Part shown: piece after piece, positions 38,153-50,712 of the stretch
Numbering within the stretch: the stretch's first letter is position 1
Layout of the letters: the number at the start of each line of letters is the position of its first letter
Assembly (NCBI GenBank): GCA_013396635.1
Contig: WBMW01000591.1
Coordinates: 1-64,000, forward strand
Source of the DNA: Penelope pileata
Taxonomy: Eukaryota > Chordata > Aves > Galliformes > Cracidae
Reading direction: 5' to 3'
Length of the DNA: 64,000 nucleotides
The notes under the pieces: generated by a model
What the model was told of the DNA's origin: nothing
Seen by the model: only the letters and a program-made list of their open reading frames with translations
Databases searched by the model: none
Program-made: the position numbers and the translations under genes

Positions 38153-40838
38153 AAATTATGATGGTAGTCTGGAGAGTAACTAAGTTGTAGGTGATGGAAT
38201 CAATTGAAAAGGTATCTCAGCATATGATGGCGCTGCATCAATGGAAATACCAGGGTGTTTCATCAAACTAAATTAAGACACTCATAATCCTTTCATAATC
38301 CTGTCTAATAATTTTTAGAATTGGCCTGGCTCAAATATTTTAAATGGAACAGAGTTTTGCTGAAATGCAGTTTATGAATATAAAATACTTCATAAAGGCA
38401 TATCACTAACAACAGAGGAGTAAATAAGGTTGGAGTGGATTGTAAGTTCAAGTATATTTTTATACTTTAGTAAAGATATTTGCTGGTATGTACATTAATA
38501 AATACGTACAACAATGTGATTAAAGTTAAAAAAAATACTTGAAATACACAGTTTTGATGACTGAGTGAATGTTTTTGAACTCCTTTTTCACTAGTAATTT
38601 CAGAAGTTTATATTTCTACTTCAATTCAGAATTGTGTCTTTAATCTTCAGTGAAATATTAGAATATGCTAAGAATCAGTCAATCAAATAAAGAAGCTTCT
38701 GAACTGTTAAATTGTAGTTTTCTGTTAGTAGTCTACTGTTTCTTTATCAAACAGATCAGATAACTAATATAAAATGTACTTAAATACTTTTTTCTGTTAA
38801 ATAACACCATTAATTAAATAATAAACATGAAAAATTGTGATTTGTTTTCAATAATGAAGCAGTGTATAGGGCACTAAGCATTAAAAGGTATTTAGTACAC
38901 TAAATAAAATGGAGAGAAGTATTTCAGTGGAGGCTAAATTTTTTTAGTGTTATCGCGCTTAGTATGATATTATACAATAATATGTCCCGTCTACGCACTC
39001 ACAGAAAGCAAGATCAAGAGAGTATTTGCAGCTACATATTCTTAGCCTGATTTGAAATTTATTAAATGTATTAATTAATTTATTAAATAATATAAATGTA
39101 GCAATTAATTTATTAAATGTACATTAACACATGCAAAAATGTCTAAACTGCTTTTCCAGTAAGCAAGAGTACGTAGGAATAGTAAATACAGTGATTTAAT
39201 TTTTTAAGTTCCCACAGTTCTTTCTTTGCCAAATTAGGGCTTTTAATTAAAGAATTTTCCATCATAAGTAAATTAAAAATAAAAGGTGTCACGAGATCAA
39301 TCCTTTCAGCTCCTGAATGCTGATAGAAAGAAACACAATAAGCTAAAGTGTAAGAACCCTGTTTTGCAGGGTTCACTGTAATCAATGAAAAGCTTTGTCA
39401 TTGATTTCCATAGAGCCTAGATTTTTCCTGACACTATTTTCTAAGTATCTGTGCTAATAGGCTCTTAGATAGCAGGGGGGATATGTACTGTAGTCAAGAG
39501 AATAAGAAAATCTGCAACTGTGTTATCAAAGAGAGAATAGATGAGTGGCAATAGTCTGGTTAAAGCAGCACAAGGCCCAGACACAGATGCTTTATGTGCA
39601 TCTATTGAATGCACTAAGATGCAGTGAAATAATGTTTAGATTTTCATTTTCTCCTACCAACAACGACCATTTAACAATGCTTGCTGTGTACTTTTAATCC
39701 CATGAGTAGGAGCAGTCATGAGATATTGCTGCATTGTGACAGGTATGTTCAAAACAAAACTTCATCTGTCAAACAGCATCTGAATGCTGCATACCTGGTA
39801 CTGGCCTCAGTTTTTCAAGCACAGTTCCTCTGTTTGTGTATTTTTTTATTTTATTTTATTTTTTTGTATCATATACCATAAAGCATTATCTTGCTCGTGG
39901 CTTTGTTATTATGCCTTTGTAACCCTGAGATGTACAAGGTGAAGCCCTTTAAAATCTTTTGTTTTCCTAGCTTGCAGAACTCACAGGGAGAATGAATGTA
40001 AGCAGAACTAGCTCCAATTTCAATTGTGCATATCCTACGATTCAAGTTATTACAGCTATGGTCTGTTTTGTTTAAAACAACTTATTTTCTCTTCTTTGGG
40101 AAATAAAAGGTTTACTGCAAGGGGATAAGGGAGAAGACATTGTTAATTACTCATGTTCATTTTCAATAAACTTTGGTTCACACAGGGCAAGGCCCACAAA
40201 AGAAACAGGTACTTATTTTTAGCTTCAATTAACAATAGTACGGACACCCTTTAAAAATCCTGCTTCAGGTAGGAACAAACGTTTTAGACTGCCTTACAGA
40301 AAGGTAGAAAAATAGTTACAAATAAAACTTCAGGTATTTCACCAAGGCCTTCAGGTTCAAAGTCTACCTGTAGTTACAAATGCATCTATGCAAATACTTC
40401 ACTTTAGTGGCAGTCTTGGGATATTCCTGAACTGCTGGCAGGTTTCCATTCCTAATTTCATCTTTTTGATGATATGGGGATCACTTGATTGTGACTCATT
40501 CTCTGGTTTCATCTTCACAGCTGCATCATGCTGATTGAATTCCCATGGAGGGTCTGTTGCAATGCGAATCGTGCTCTGAAGTTCTTCCCTAAAAGTCTAG
40601 GTGGTGCTGATTAAGGCTACTTTGTTCCCTTTGTGTACCCAAGCCTTGCCCACTGTAATTACAGAATAAGGAAGAAGAGAATGAAGAACAGAGAATATAT
40701 AAAATCTAGAACTTCTATGAATGTGTGCAAAGAGGCGTTGGTTAAAAGGGCTTCCTCCAAATCCCTCAGTCAAGACAACTATTCCAGTAAACTAATAAAC
40801 TACTCTCCTGGTTGAGAATGACAACTCTGTGCTATATA
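38153..40838. other. Non-coding, no recognised element
   Basis: AT-rich. Around 39060-39125 short direct repeats of ATTAATTTATTAAAT occur. The stretch 40010-40280 looks repeat-free and could be conserved non-coding DNA. No gene is seen. Confidence 0.5.
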
Positions 40839-41368
40839 CGTAGGTCACTCCAAAAGTAATGTCTCCTATTTATTTCCATAGAAACTGCAACAGATACAAA
40901 GAGTTCAATAACACTATTCGATAGAGCAAATTGTTAGTTACAGAAGACTAATTTCAGCATAGTCACCACCATTAGCTATAAATTTTCTCCAGCAATGAAC
41001 AAGAGCCTGTATGTCATGCTTGTAAAAATCTACACTAGCAGAGGTGACTCACTGTTGCTGTCACCACCTCACTGTGTTCACATCCACTGTTTGATCTCCA
41101 TAAACGTTCATCAAGTATTGATAAATGTCAGTGGGTGGCATTTTTTCCACATGGGGGAATTGAATTCCATACCTTTGCTTCATATGTGCTTCCATGAGAA
41201 ATGCCATTTTGTCAGATTGCCCCTCTGCTGCCATCTGTCACTTAGCAACAAAATTTAATGGAATATTGTCAGGAAGGTTCAACTCGTACCACCATACCAC
41301 CAACATCCTCCTCTGATGTTGTGGGCCAATATAATAAAATAGGAGGCATTACTTTTGGAACACCCTTG
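40839..41368 (-). mobile_element. Internally deleted mariner, Galluhop-like
   Basis: A Tc1/mariner DNA transposon of about 530 bases flanked by TA (40837-40838 and 41369-41370), the usual mariner target. The left end CACTCCAAAAGTAATGTCTC and the right end, read inward as GTTCCAAAAGTAATGCCTCC, form terminal inverted repeats of about 30 bases. Autonomous mariners are about 1.3 kb, so over half of the element is missing. The sequence matches my memory of chicken Galluhop (Mariner1_GG); that name is recall, not a search result. Confidence 0.93.
40930..41234 (-). pseudogene. Mariner transposase remnant, N- and C-terminal ends only
   Basis: Read on the minus strand from the ATG at 41234: MAAEGQSDKMAFLMEAHMKQ, then QTVDVNTVRW and a stop. 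This is the N-terminal DNA-binding part of a mariner transposase. Soon after come VTSASVDFYKHDIQALVHCW and KFIANGGDYAE, the extreme C-terminus. The whole catalytic core with its D,D34D acidic residues is absent, so the protein could not cut DNA. Copies like this move only if an intact transposase acts in trans. The plus-strand 87-codon frame here is a shadow. Confidence 0.85.
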
Positions 41369-44239
41369 TATTAAAATGTGTAAAAATCTTTGTTTGAAAC
41401 ATCATTTAAATATGATTTTTCTCACCAGCTACTAGAGTAGTTGAACTGAAGCGATTAAGTGACTGAAATAATTATCTAACTCAATAACTTCATAAATCTG
41501 CATCCAACCTGGATCTTTAGTGTAATCTTTGTCTGGTTATTAAATTACACCAGCAATGCTGTACCACTTTTTATTTTCTAAAGGAGACACAAAATGCTAT
41601 GACGGTTCTTTTTTGTTTAGTCAAATTCAGTGATGTACAATCTGGATGTTGGTGATGACAGGCCCTAAGATTACTTAAGTACAAGCAAAGGTCTGAATGC
41701 AAGACTTACTAAGCATTTGGATAAAAGAGCCTTCTTTAGTATGTTTTGGAAAGATTGCAGAAGGCCTAGCTAAGTCCTGACCCTGAAAGGTACACAAAGT
41801 GTGCTCCGCATGCAGGACAAATGTGTGATGTAAGTATTGCTTCTATGCTCCAGTTATGACAGCTTATGGACTGTTTGAATTTGCCCTTTTTATGCAATTG
41901 TGGATAACCCTTGTACAATCTATGAATATACAGAAATCTTGAATTTTCCTTTCTACATTATGTATTAAGTATGAATACCACAAAATATATACACTTTTGG
42001 ATGAAGTATTATTCTTTGAGTGTAAAACAGAGGTATTTAAAATGAAGCAAGTTACATTCTGCCCCCAGTGATATTCTCCCAATGATTAAAAACAGTAAAC
42101 ATACAAGAATTGTTTTCTTTAATCCAGGTTGTTACCTTTACCATAAATATTCTGAATCATGACAGAATTATTAGTATTCAAATGTTTTTAAAAGTTAAAG
42201 AGAATATCTAAGGCAATGGAGCTCCATGAACTGCACTGTACGTGAGATAGTCTATTTTGTTATGCAAATAAAAAGCTACTAGTAGTTCTTTCTTTGAAAA
42301 TGAAAAATCCATACACATTTTTTTAACTATGTATTTGATACATATCTAATTAACTAAATGAACATATACCAAATATGTGTTATTTTGGATACATATCCAT
42401 AAATATAAATATGAATTTTGGATATATATAGATACATAATATATACAAGATATTATTATTCTCCATCTAATTCTTTATACAAATATTCTTTCTCTGAAAG
42501 CTATGACACTTTATATGCTACTTCTTTGCCAATGTGTGTCTCTTTAAAATATCAACAACTGACATGGAAAGGTCAGCTGAAGTCATCCAGTTTTTAACTG
42601 TTCTAGTATTCCTCACATGAAGGTGAGGACCTGACTGGCCATTTTCATAGCCTGTGGTAGCCGCTGTATAATTGTTGCATGAGGATAATATTCATAATAC
42701 TTTGTACACTCAAAGGTAAAGTATCAAAAGACATACAGTTTTTGTTTTGGTTTGTATGTACGTGCTTTAAAATTCTATGAGGAATTGTACAAAGGCTTAA
42801 AATAGAACATGTGAAATCTAAGTAAGAAAATACAGGGTTTCACTGGCTGATACTTCATGATACTGTAGCTGTCACTTCATGGCAAGTAGCGAACAGGCTT
42901 TTGAAAGATTTGGAAAGAGTTAGGGCTTTACAGACAGGGACAGGGACTTTTCCTGTGCTGAAGAGCTGTATTATCCACCAGAGTAAAAGAAAAGTGCTGA
43001 TGTGAGATATTCTCATTAGTTCGCTCTGCTAAGCAGGTGTGCTGCTGCCAGCTGTGCCACCTGAAGCATAGTGGTGGCCATCAGAGTCAAACCAAGGTAC
43101 AGTCAAGGTACAGCAAAACGTAATTACTTTTGTGAAAGGAACACAATCTTTCAGATTATCATCCATAAAGTTTACTGTATTCAAACATTTTGAATGTTTT
43201 TACTGCTATACAACATCCAAAAAGAACAAAAAAACACCAACACCCTAAAGTAACTGGAAACAGGGATTTGATAGGAAGCAGTAAGTAGTCTCAAAATACC
43301 AGGAAAATTATTCTGGATAATTAGCAGCAAAAGACTGCATAAAGCGTCACTAACTGTCAAAGATGTAGAAATTGTAATTCAGAAGTTTTTGTAGTGCCAA
43401 AAACTTCAGCTGAAGGAATGGAACTGCAAATGATCTAAAATCACATTTGCAAGAACTGGGAAGTGAATCTTCTTAGTGGCTTATTGCTATATATGTTGTT
43501 TCATCAGTCACTTTGTATTATTCCTCATTTCTAGGTGTTAGTGTCAAAAATTGCCTTTTACTCATGCATCCTTTCAGTAGGTAAGAAAGCTGATTAACTT
43601 GCTTAGGAGGTAATTACCTAGACAAGAATTAGAGACTGTCCCTGGATCTTTTGCATAGACTACGCTCAAAGGGGAAAAAAAAATAAAATGTTACTTAAAA
43701 GTGTTAGTTCAGTTCAGGATAAGACCCTTATGCCTTCCTGAGCAAAAATGCTCTATCAAATCCTATCATTATCAAGCAAGGTGATTTCCCATACTTGATT
43801 TACCTTGAAATAAAGGAGTAAATTAAAACTGATAGATCTATTCCAGTTGTTCTAGTTTATATGGATAAGCTCTGAGCCATTTGCCTCTTTAAAGGCATTT
43901 TTTCTTGATTCTTCTGTTAAAACCACAAATAATTTCATGGGCAATGTGCAACCTGAACATGAACATGCATCACCAATTACCATATTCTTAAAAAGCAGAT
44001 ATAAGATAGGTAGAAGCATCTCCTCTTTCACATGCTAAAAGCTGTGCTATTTTGCAGCATCAAGTTCAAGATTTATTAGGCAAGAAAGAAACAGGCAATG
44101 TATAAAATTGTTTCAGTATTTTATACTAAACTGCTGTGTGTTTAAAACACAGAAACAGCTCTGTGCACAGGAAATAGAGCTCTCCTCTCCTAGATGAATC
44201 CCCAAATACTAGACTAAAGAGTTCTCGGGTACATTATGT
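41369..44239. other. Non-coding, no recognised element
   Basis: AT-rich; 42330-42480 is TA-rich with two TTTTGGATAYATAT words. No gene is seen. The 72-codon minus frame at 41864-42082 has no domain. Confidence 0.55.
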
Positions 44240-44455
44240 TACCAACATATGGTTGATAACACATCAATATTTTAGCTGTTACTGAACAGTGGTTACACAA
44301 CTTCAAGGCCTGTTTCTATGTTTCTCATTTTTAACACACCACAAGCAGTTTAGGAACAGGCAAGAGGCCAGGAGGGGGCACAGCCAGGACAGCTGACCCC
44401 TCCCCTCCCTTCTCCGCTCCCTTCTCTCCTCTTCTCTCCTCTCTCCTCTCCCCCA
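44240..44455 (+). mobile_element. LTR fragment of the 570-bp family
   Basis: Contains GGTTGATAACACATCAATAT, TTTTAGCTGTTACTGAACAG and the GCCAGGAGGGGGCACAGCCA block followed by GGACAGCTGACCCC, in the same order as in the complete plus-strand LTR at 5462-6044. Both LTR ends are missing or unrecognisable. It then runs into a CT-rich tract (TCCCCTCCCTTCTCC...) to about 44452. Confidence 0.75.
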
Positions 44456-47400
44456 ATGAGAGATAACTAAATACAAAAGTTATATTGATTTTTGTAGGCA
44501 AGATCGTAGCTCCTGTGGAACTTACTAGGATGTGCCTTGTTTATTTTGTCTCTGCTCATTCTCCATTGAATAATCAGAGTAAAGAATCAAACTGATTTCA
44601 ATGAGACTTGGATCAGGTCCTGAAAGACTGAAAAATAAAGTTCCTTTTACTGAAATTACACAATGAATCCTTCCTCCTAACTTCATTAGTTATTCTTTAC
44701 ACCATACCTGCGTGTTTCACAAAGATTGCCCTTGGTACATGATTAAAACAAAAAGAAAACAGCAAGCAAATAGCATCTTCATTCTTGGCATTGTACGACG
44801 TTATTCTGTAAAGGAAAAATAGCACATAAGAGGACAGTACTGCCATTCATACTGTTTACATTTGCATTTTCAGAAATTAATAAATAAAAAGTTCAGTTGA
44901 CTAGAATCTTTTTTTAATGCAATGTTATCCGCATTTTATGTATAAAGTAATGACCTTTGTTCAGACTTAGTTACCAAATTTAGGATAGGGAATAAAAACT
45001 AAACACTGTTTATTTTTTTACCCCTTAAATCTTATTTCCAGAGTAATGTGGATATAACTTCATGCTGTCTTTGCCAGCATCTTCATCAGAGGAGTGTAGC
45101 AAACAAACAAAACAGTGCCTGTTCAATCCTCATCTTGGTCTGTTCTCTTTTCTTGCACTGAGATTGGTACCTATAATTCTCCTATGGTGGAACGAAGGTT
45201 GCAATTGATAGGTTCTGTTGCAATCTGTCTCACATACCGACCTCTCCATCAGGAGCTGGTGTAAATATAAATGATTAATTTAGTTCTCAGGAATATATGA
45301 TGGATTTTGAGGTCAGGCTTAATTATTAGGACACAGGTTTTGGATATCCATTATGCCATCACACTTTTTGTGTAATTATGCATATGCTGGCTAGGCCAAA
45401 TTCCAAAAAATATTCAGGTAAATAACTCCCATTAACATCAGTAGAAATCATGTTCTGAGATACCTATGTTAGAGAAGTCATATTAGAGATGATCTGGGTA
45501 TCAGACCACTTAGCTTAGATATGTTCTGTGATTCAGTGCTGCGTTTGAAACTGGATGGCTTAAAGAGCATTTCTTTACCCCATAGAGACAGTTCAAAGTG
45601 CCTTGCCCTCATTAATAGTTTACACTTAACTTACTGTTGATTGTAAAGAAGGTAAGTAACAAGTATTGTATTAAATTCACTACTTCATCATGAAATATAT
45701 TAAATAATTAAGATAATTCACAGAAGACAAAGCATGTTTCAACACAGGACTAACAAATATTATAGCAGAAGGAAAAACAGTATGTCACATAATTGATGAT
45801 AAAGCACAATAAATTTTTTTCATTGTATTGTCAGGATTGACAGACTTTTAAAGATAAAAGTCTAATTATTATTGAAGAAGTGCTTACTTCTTGGGCCTCT
45901 TATGACTCAGTCAAACTAACTGTCAAGCAGTACACTAATGGTATCTGTTATGGGCCATGCACGTCTGAAAGTGGCCTAGGTCTTGTCAGACAAGTTGAAC
46001 TTCTAGACTTGCACTCTCTTCACTATAATTTGGAACTACTTAAGACTTTTTACCTGCGGAGATACCTGAATTAGCTTTTCCAACTTGAAAGGTGCAAAAG
46101 TTCGTGGGGCCATTGGATCTTTCTGTCTTCATTAGAAATACCACAGAAATGTCTGGAAACCTCTGCCAAATATGTGAAGCATTCCCTGTTTTATTAAAAG
46201 GTTATCTATATTACCAGACAGTAAAACTACGACATACTGTTCATATACAATTTTTACTGCATAGTCAACCCAATGAATATCACATATTGTGAAAGCGTCA
46301 GAGTGCTTTCAAATTCAGTGGGAGCCATATGTTGTGATTGATATTTACTGAAGTCTCAGGCTTCTTAAAAAAGATTTTGCTGCCTGTATAACTGGCCAGG
46401 TTATTCTCAGTCCTTTTCTAGCTCTAATGGCGACAGCAAGGAAGGCCACACTTCATCCTTTAGTTGGAAGTTGCTTCACCTCCCTGGATCTTCCGGGTAA
46501 ACTGCTGTTTTTGTTTTTTTTTTTGTTTGTATGCCTGTTTGTTTTTTATGTTTCTCTCTAGTATATTTTATATATTCTGGGCAAATCATCAGAATCTATT
46601 TTATCTGCTGTTCAATTTAGCAGATCAATTAAAGTTAGTAGGCATAGAGACCAAACTCATCTCAGTTAAATTCTCCTATCAGTGGTTATGATTTGTTTTT
46701 GCATTTCATCTTCTGAATTCTGTATTACTTCTCAACAGTGGTCTATCCTAGGTTCTGGATTAAAATCAGAAGCAGGCTAGAATTTTTAATCCTGAACTTG
46801 GTTGCCTAAAACTGGAGAGGACTGAATGATCAGATATACTCTGATATTTAGTTGTTTATTTTTTATTCTCTTACTCCACTAGACTCACAAAATAAGATCA
46901 TTTGGTTTGTCTCATACTTCCTCAGAGATATATTCCTTCTGCAAGAAATATGATTCTGATGTTTATGCATCTAGAAAATAAGCCTTACAGTACCAAATAT
47001 GAAAATAAATCTTTTGTTTGATCTGGGCTTTTTTAGCCCAGAGACATTCTTTCTTTCCTGACTTATAAAAGCTTTTCTTATTTTTATCCTTCACATACAT
47101 CTTTCTCATATATACATTTAGTAGTAATAAAAACACCATTGGAAGTTTAGAGCTTTACATTTTACCTTTAATTGCTTTCATTTTAGTATTAATGCTGCTT
47201 CTACTGTATCAGTAGTGCACTTTTGTCTCATTCTAAATAACTGAATGTTATGGTTGTTTTAGTGGGATAGTTAACCCATATTCTATTTTCCAGTGCTTCA
47301 CCAAACAATTCATCTATGCTTAAAAAGCTGCAGTGGTCCTTATTTCTTTATAGTGCTCACTGTGGATGTTTGCAAGTGGATCCAGTTAACAGCGTTTTCT

Positions 47401-49128
47401 TTTTTTCTTTTTTTTTTATGCACATTGTCTTCATGTGTATAAAATTGGTGTAATATTGGAGTTCCTGAGCTCTAAACAGTGAATTCACATTATTCTGAGT
47501 GCCTCTTCTTAGATTAAATTTGAATTTTCATTCTTTATGTACATTTCATAATTGACGATAATTTAATTTGTTTGATTGATTTCTAGTCACTTTGTTGAGA
47601 ACTAATTTTAATTCTCTTGGGGCCTTTTTCTGTACTTGATCAATTTTTACTACTTTTCAGAGGTAAATTGCTTATAACATTTCTTGAAAGTCATGACATT
47701 AAAAAATTTTGAAACACTTTTTTTTTTAAAAAAAAATTTCATTGTTTGAAATCCACTCTCCCACTTACTTAATGAAAAGAAAAAAAAAAACAAAGGCCAC
47801 AAATGCAGTGGGACCAGTGATCATAGGACTGAAGGTTGTTTTCTTTGTGTTCTGCACTTGTGACAGTTGCTCAGCAAGCATGGGTGAACTACTGATTCAT
47901 CTGTGTATCTTCTACATTTTCAGGGTTTTGTCAGCATAGACACAGTTTTTTGTCACTCACTCCTCTGCTTCAGGCTACTTTAAAGTTAGTAATTTATTGA
48001 GAAGTTTCATCTCTTTTTCAATTTTTACCCTTCCTCTATAAGCCAAAAACATTTAAAGTAACAGTTTCCAGTGTTATAAGTGTTCAATAGCTCTAAGAAT
48101 TCATGATCTAGATTTACAGTGGGCAGGAATAATGTGAAATAAACTCCAAGATTAACCCATTCACTGAAATGCAAACTTATTTTCTTATTCAGGACAAGGG
48201 TAGTGATCTGCAATGCTGAACGTATGTATGTTTCACCAAAAGAAGCAAGGAACAACATATAATATTCCTATAACATAAGATACAATACTCCTTCTTAACT
48301 ACGTGCAAAGTAACAGCAGTAAAACTCCTCAGATATTATAGTGTCTAAATAGCTGGTAGACTAAGCAGAAAAGATGAAATTTCAGATGAAATTGGATGAA
48401 AATCTTCAATGTTACTCAACTCACATTTGTACACAGACAACTGCACAAAACTGTCTGTAGCCATAGCTCCTAACTCCTGAAGGCCTGTAATAATAAATGT
48501 AAAAGTCAATAAGTCAGCAATTCTTAGATTATTCTATATTTAAATGCTAGCAATAGAATAATTTTCCTTTCCTGCTTCTTACGCTCATGTCATTTTCATA
48601 ACAAATCACTTTGCAGGCCAAGTTGTAAAGAAAGTGTTGCCTCCAGCTGTCACAGGTAAGGTAAAGTCCATCCTTTGATGAATTCTTATTATTTATTAAA
48701 TATTTAATAAGCTCTGAGACTAGTTCAAGGCTGCATTTCACTTTTTCCAAGTAATGTTCGTGCTGCTTCTCAAGGAAATAATGCAAGTTGAAAGAAGGGC
48801 ACATAGCACTAGTTAGCAGCTTGCATACATGTCAGTAATAATATCTTACAGATGTACAATCAGGTTTATTTTTCCATTTTAGCTTACACCAAATTGCATT
48901 TTAAAATATTACCCTGAGGGAAAAAAAACAACAATATTCAACTGCAGTGCAGATTTTTTTTTTTCCCTGTGATTGGCACTTTTTTTAGAATATTTAGAGC
49001 AGCAAATAAGCTCAAAGAGTAACCTCCTTTTATTTTCCTTGTCTTTAGTTCCTTGCTTTTCCTCTTTCTTCTCTCATTTTTTTGTCTCATAAGTGTCTCA
49101 TTGCAGAAATTTTGTAATGTTCTAAAAA
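44456..49128. other. Non-coding, no recognised element
   Basis: AT-rich. T10A9-like self-complementary tract at about 47719-47738. Several T runs near 46510 and 47400. Open frames of 64-85 codons show no domains. Confidence 0.55.
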
Positions 49129-50258
49129 ATGAGTGTCCAACATTTTGGCTTGCCTAGGCCGCATTGAGTGAAGAGGAATTGTCTTGGGCTGCATATAAAA
49201 TATATAAGATGCCTAATGTATATAACTAATAAAACTTATTTGATATTTTACATTTTTTATTAAAACATAAAAAAAAAGAAGAGCAACAACAATATAAAAC
49301 TAGTGGGATATTTGACCTTAATTTTGTGAAATGAGTGTATCACTCTGGTTCAATGGAAGTGGTGGCAACTCTTAGTGAGTTCTCAAGGTGTTTGTCAGAG
49401 ATTTTACTCTTCCTGTGTTTCATCTTTGAAAACAGTTGTTCACAAATGTATATACTGCCAAAAAGCAATGACACGGATAAGGTGTGATTGTGAAGCAAGG
49501 AATACATTTCTCTGGTAAGATAGGTCTTATAAAAGTCTAATAAAGAAACATGATCAAATTTTTCTTTGAGTTGAATGTCTGATTACAACTCTACATTCCA
49601 TCTGAAAATTCACAGGTAATGTATTTGTGTTGACTGAAAATGGAATTGCAAATATACAAAAAAAATTGATGATTTTTTCAGAAATCTTGAAACCTGTTAT
49701 CACATTCCTTTATGAAAATGGGAAGCGAGGCTGCATATTTTCCACTTTTCACAGGACTATGTTTAGCCAACATATAAAAATGCATAAAATTATTTACCAT
49801 GACTCGAGCTTGCCATAATTCAAGCTTCATTTTGGATGCTGTTCTGGTCTAAAACATAGCACAGATAAGTTGTTTTTCACCTTGAAAATGCATGTTTAAC
49901 TCAATTAAATGAGTGGTCAAATCTACCAAAAATGCTAAGTCTGTGAGCCATTTTTCATCTTCATATTCTGGCATAAATTTTCCTTTTGATTCCATAAATG
50001 ACCTGATTTCATTTCTCAAAGCATAAAATCCTTTTAACATTTTAGCCTGACTTAGACACTTCAGAAAGGTGAATGATGGCCCTATAATCAGCATCCGTGC
50101 TTTTACAGAACTCCTGGACTTGGTGATTATTCTATCCCTTGGACTTAATGAAATGCATAGATTTGATAACAATTTGCACACTATCCATTTTTAAATCTTT
50201 CGTGCATAAATTTCCTTGATGTATGATGCAGTGATATTTCATTATTTTTAGCGAGGAC
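49129..50258 (-). pseudogene. hAT-type transposase fossil (Charlie / GTF2IRD2-like)
   Basis: A decayed DNA transposon. The low-coordinate end carries GAGTGTCCAACATTTTGGCT and CTAGGCCGCATTGAG, like the terminal part of hAT-Charlie elements (CAGNGGTGTCCAA...). The minus strand encodes transposase pieces in order: MKYHCIIHQGNLCTKDLKMD (about 50254-50190), FYALRNEIRSFMESKGKF and PEYEDEKWLTDLAFLVDLTT (about 50035-49890), then the C-terminal dimerisation motif FGSIYICEQLFSKMKHRKSK followed by HLENSLRVATTS (about 49475-49360). Stops and frameshifts separate these pieces. The same domain arrangement occurs in domesticated proteins such as GTF2IRD2 and ZBED relatives, but the breaks here exclude a working gene. 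The 5' half is missing: recognisable transposase ends at about 50258 against GC-rich DNA. Confidence 0.85.
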
Positions 50259-50570
50259 CTCGCACGGTTCGGCTGCAACGAGGGATCCTGGCAGAGAGGT
50301 AAACAGATCCCAACCCCCAAAACTGCGGCTTAACCCGCTGGCAGAGCCATTCGGTCAGCGCGGCAGCCCCGGGCCCCCTGAGCGGACAGGAGCCGGGCTT
50401 GTCCGGGCTTGTGCGGCCGCGGGCGCTGAGGCGGCGTGGGCGGAGCCGGAAGTGACAGCGGAGGCTTTAAGAAGTCCGCCAAGAGCGTCATTTCTGGCAG
50501 CCAACCCCTGCCCACATAAAAACAGGCCCTGGGGGAGGGGGGAGCGGGAGCGGGAGCGGGAGCGCTGTGA
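50259..50570 (+). promoter_or_regulatory. Orphan CpG-rich, promoter-like block
   Basis: About 310 bases of GC- and CpG-rich sequence in AT-rich surroundings. It has a NotI site GCGGCCGC (50413-50420), a tandem CCGGGCTTGT duplication (50393-50412), a GC box GTGGGCGGAGC (50436-50446), an overlapping ETS site CCGGAAGTG (50446-50454), a CGTCA half-CRE (about 50486) and a TATA-like ATAAAAA (50516-50522), in a sensible order for plus-strand transcription. It could be a host promoter with a first exon lost in the gap, an LTR of a GC-rich endogenous retrovirus, or a misassembled contig piece. A 134-codon minus frame (50330-50734) covers it but is proline/alanine-rich, as any GC-rich DNA would give. 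Confidence 0.5.
50531..50565 (+). repeat. (GGGAGC)n short tandem repeat
   Basis: A G run followed by about four GGGAGC units at the downstream edge of the CpG-rich block. It is typical of GC-rich promoter flanks and of difficult-to-sequence DNA next to gaps. Confidence 0.85.
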
Positions 50571-50712
50571 CCAGGACGTTCAAACAGGGCATGCTCGTCA
50601 GAAAGGCGTGCATGGCAGTTAGCATAGGCAGTTGGCACAAGGCAGGGAGGGCGAGCAGGGGGCTCCTTACTTCTTTTCCTCCCCTTTGCACGCTCTAGGG
50701 TACTGCCATCTA

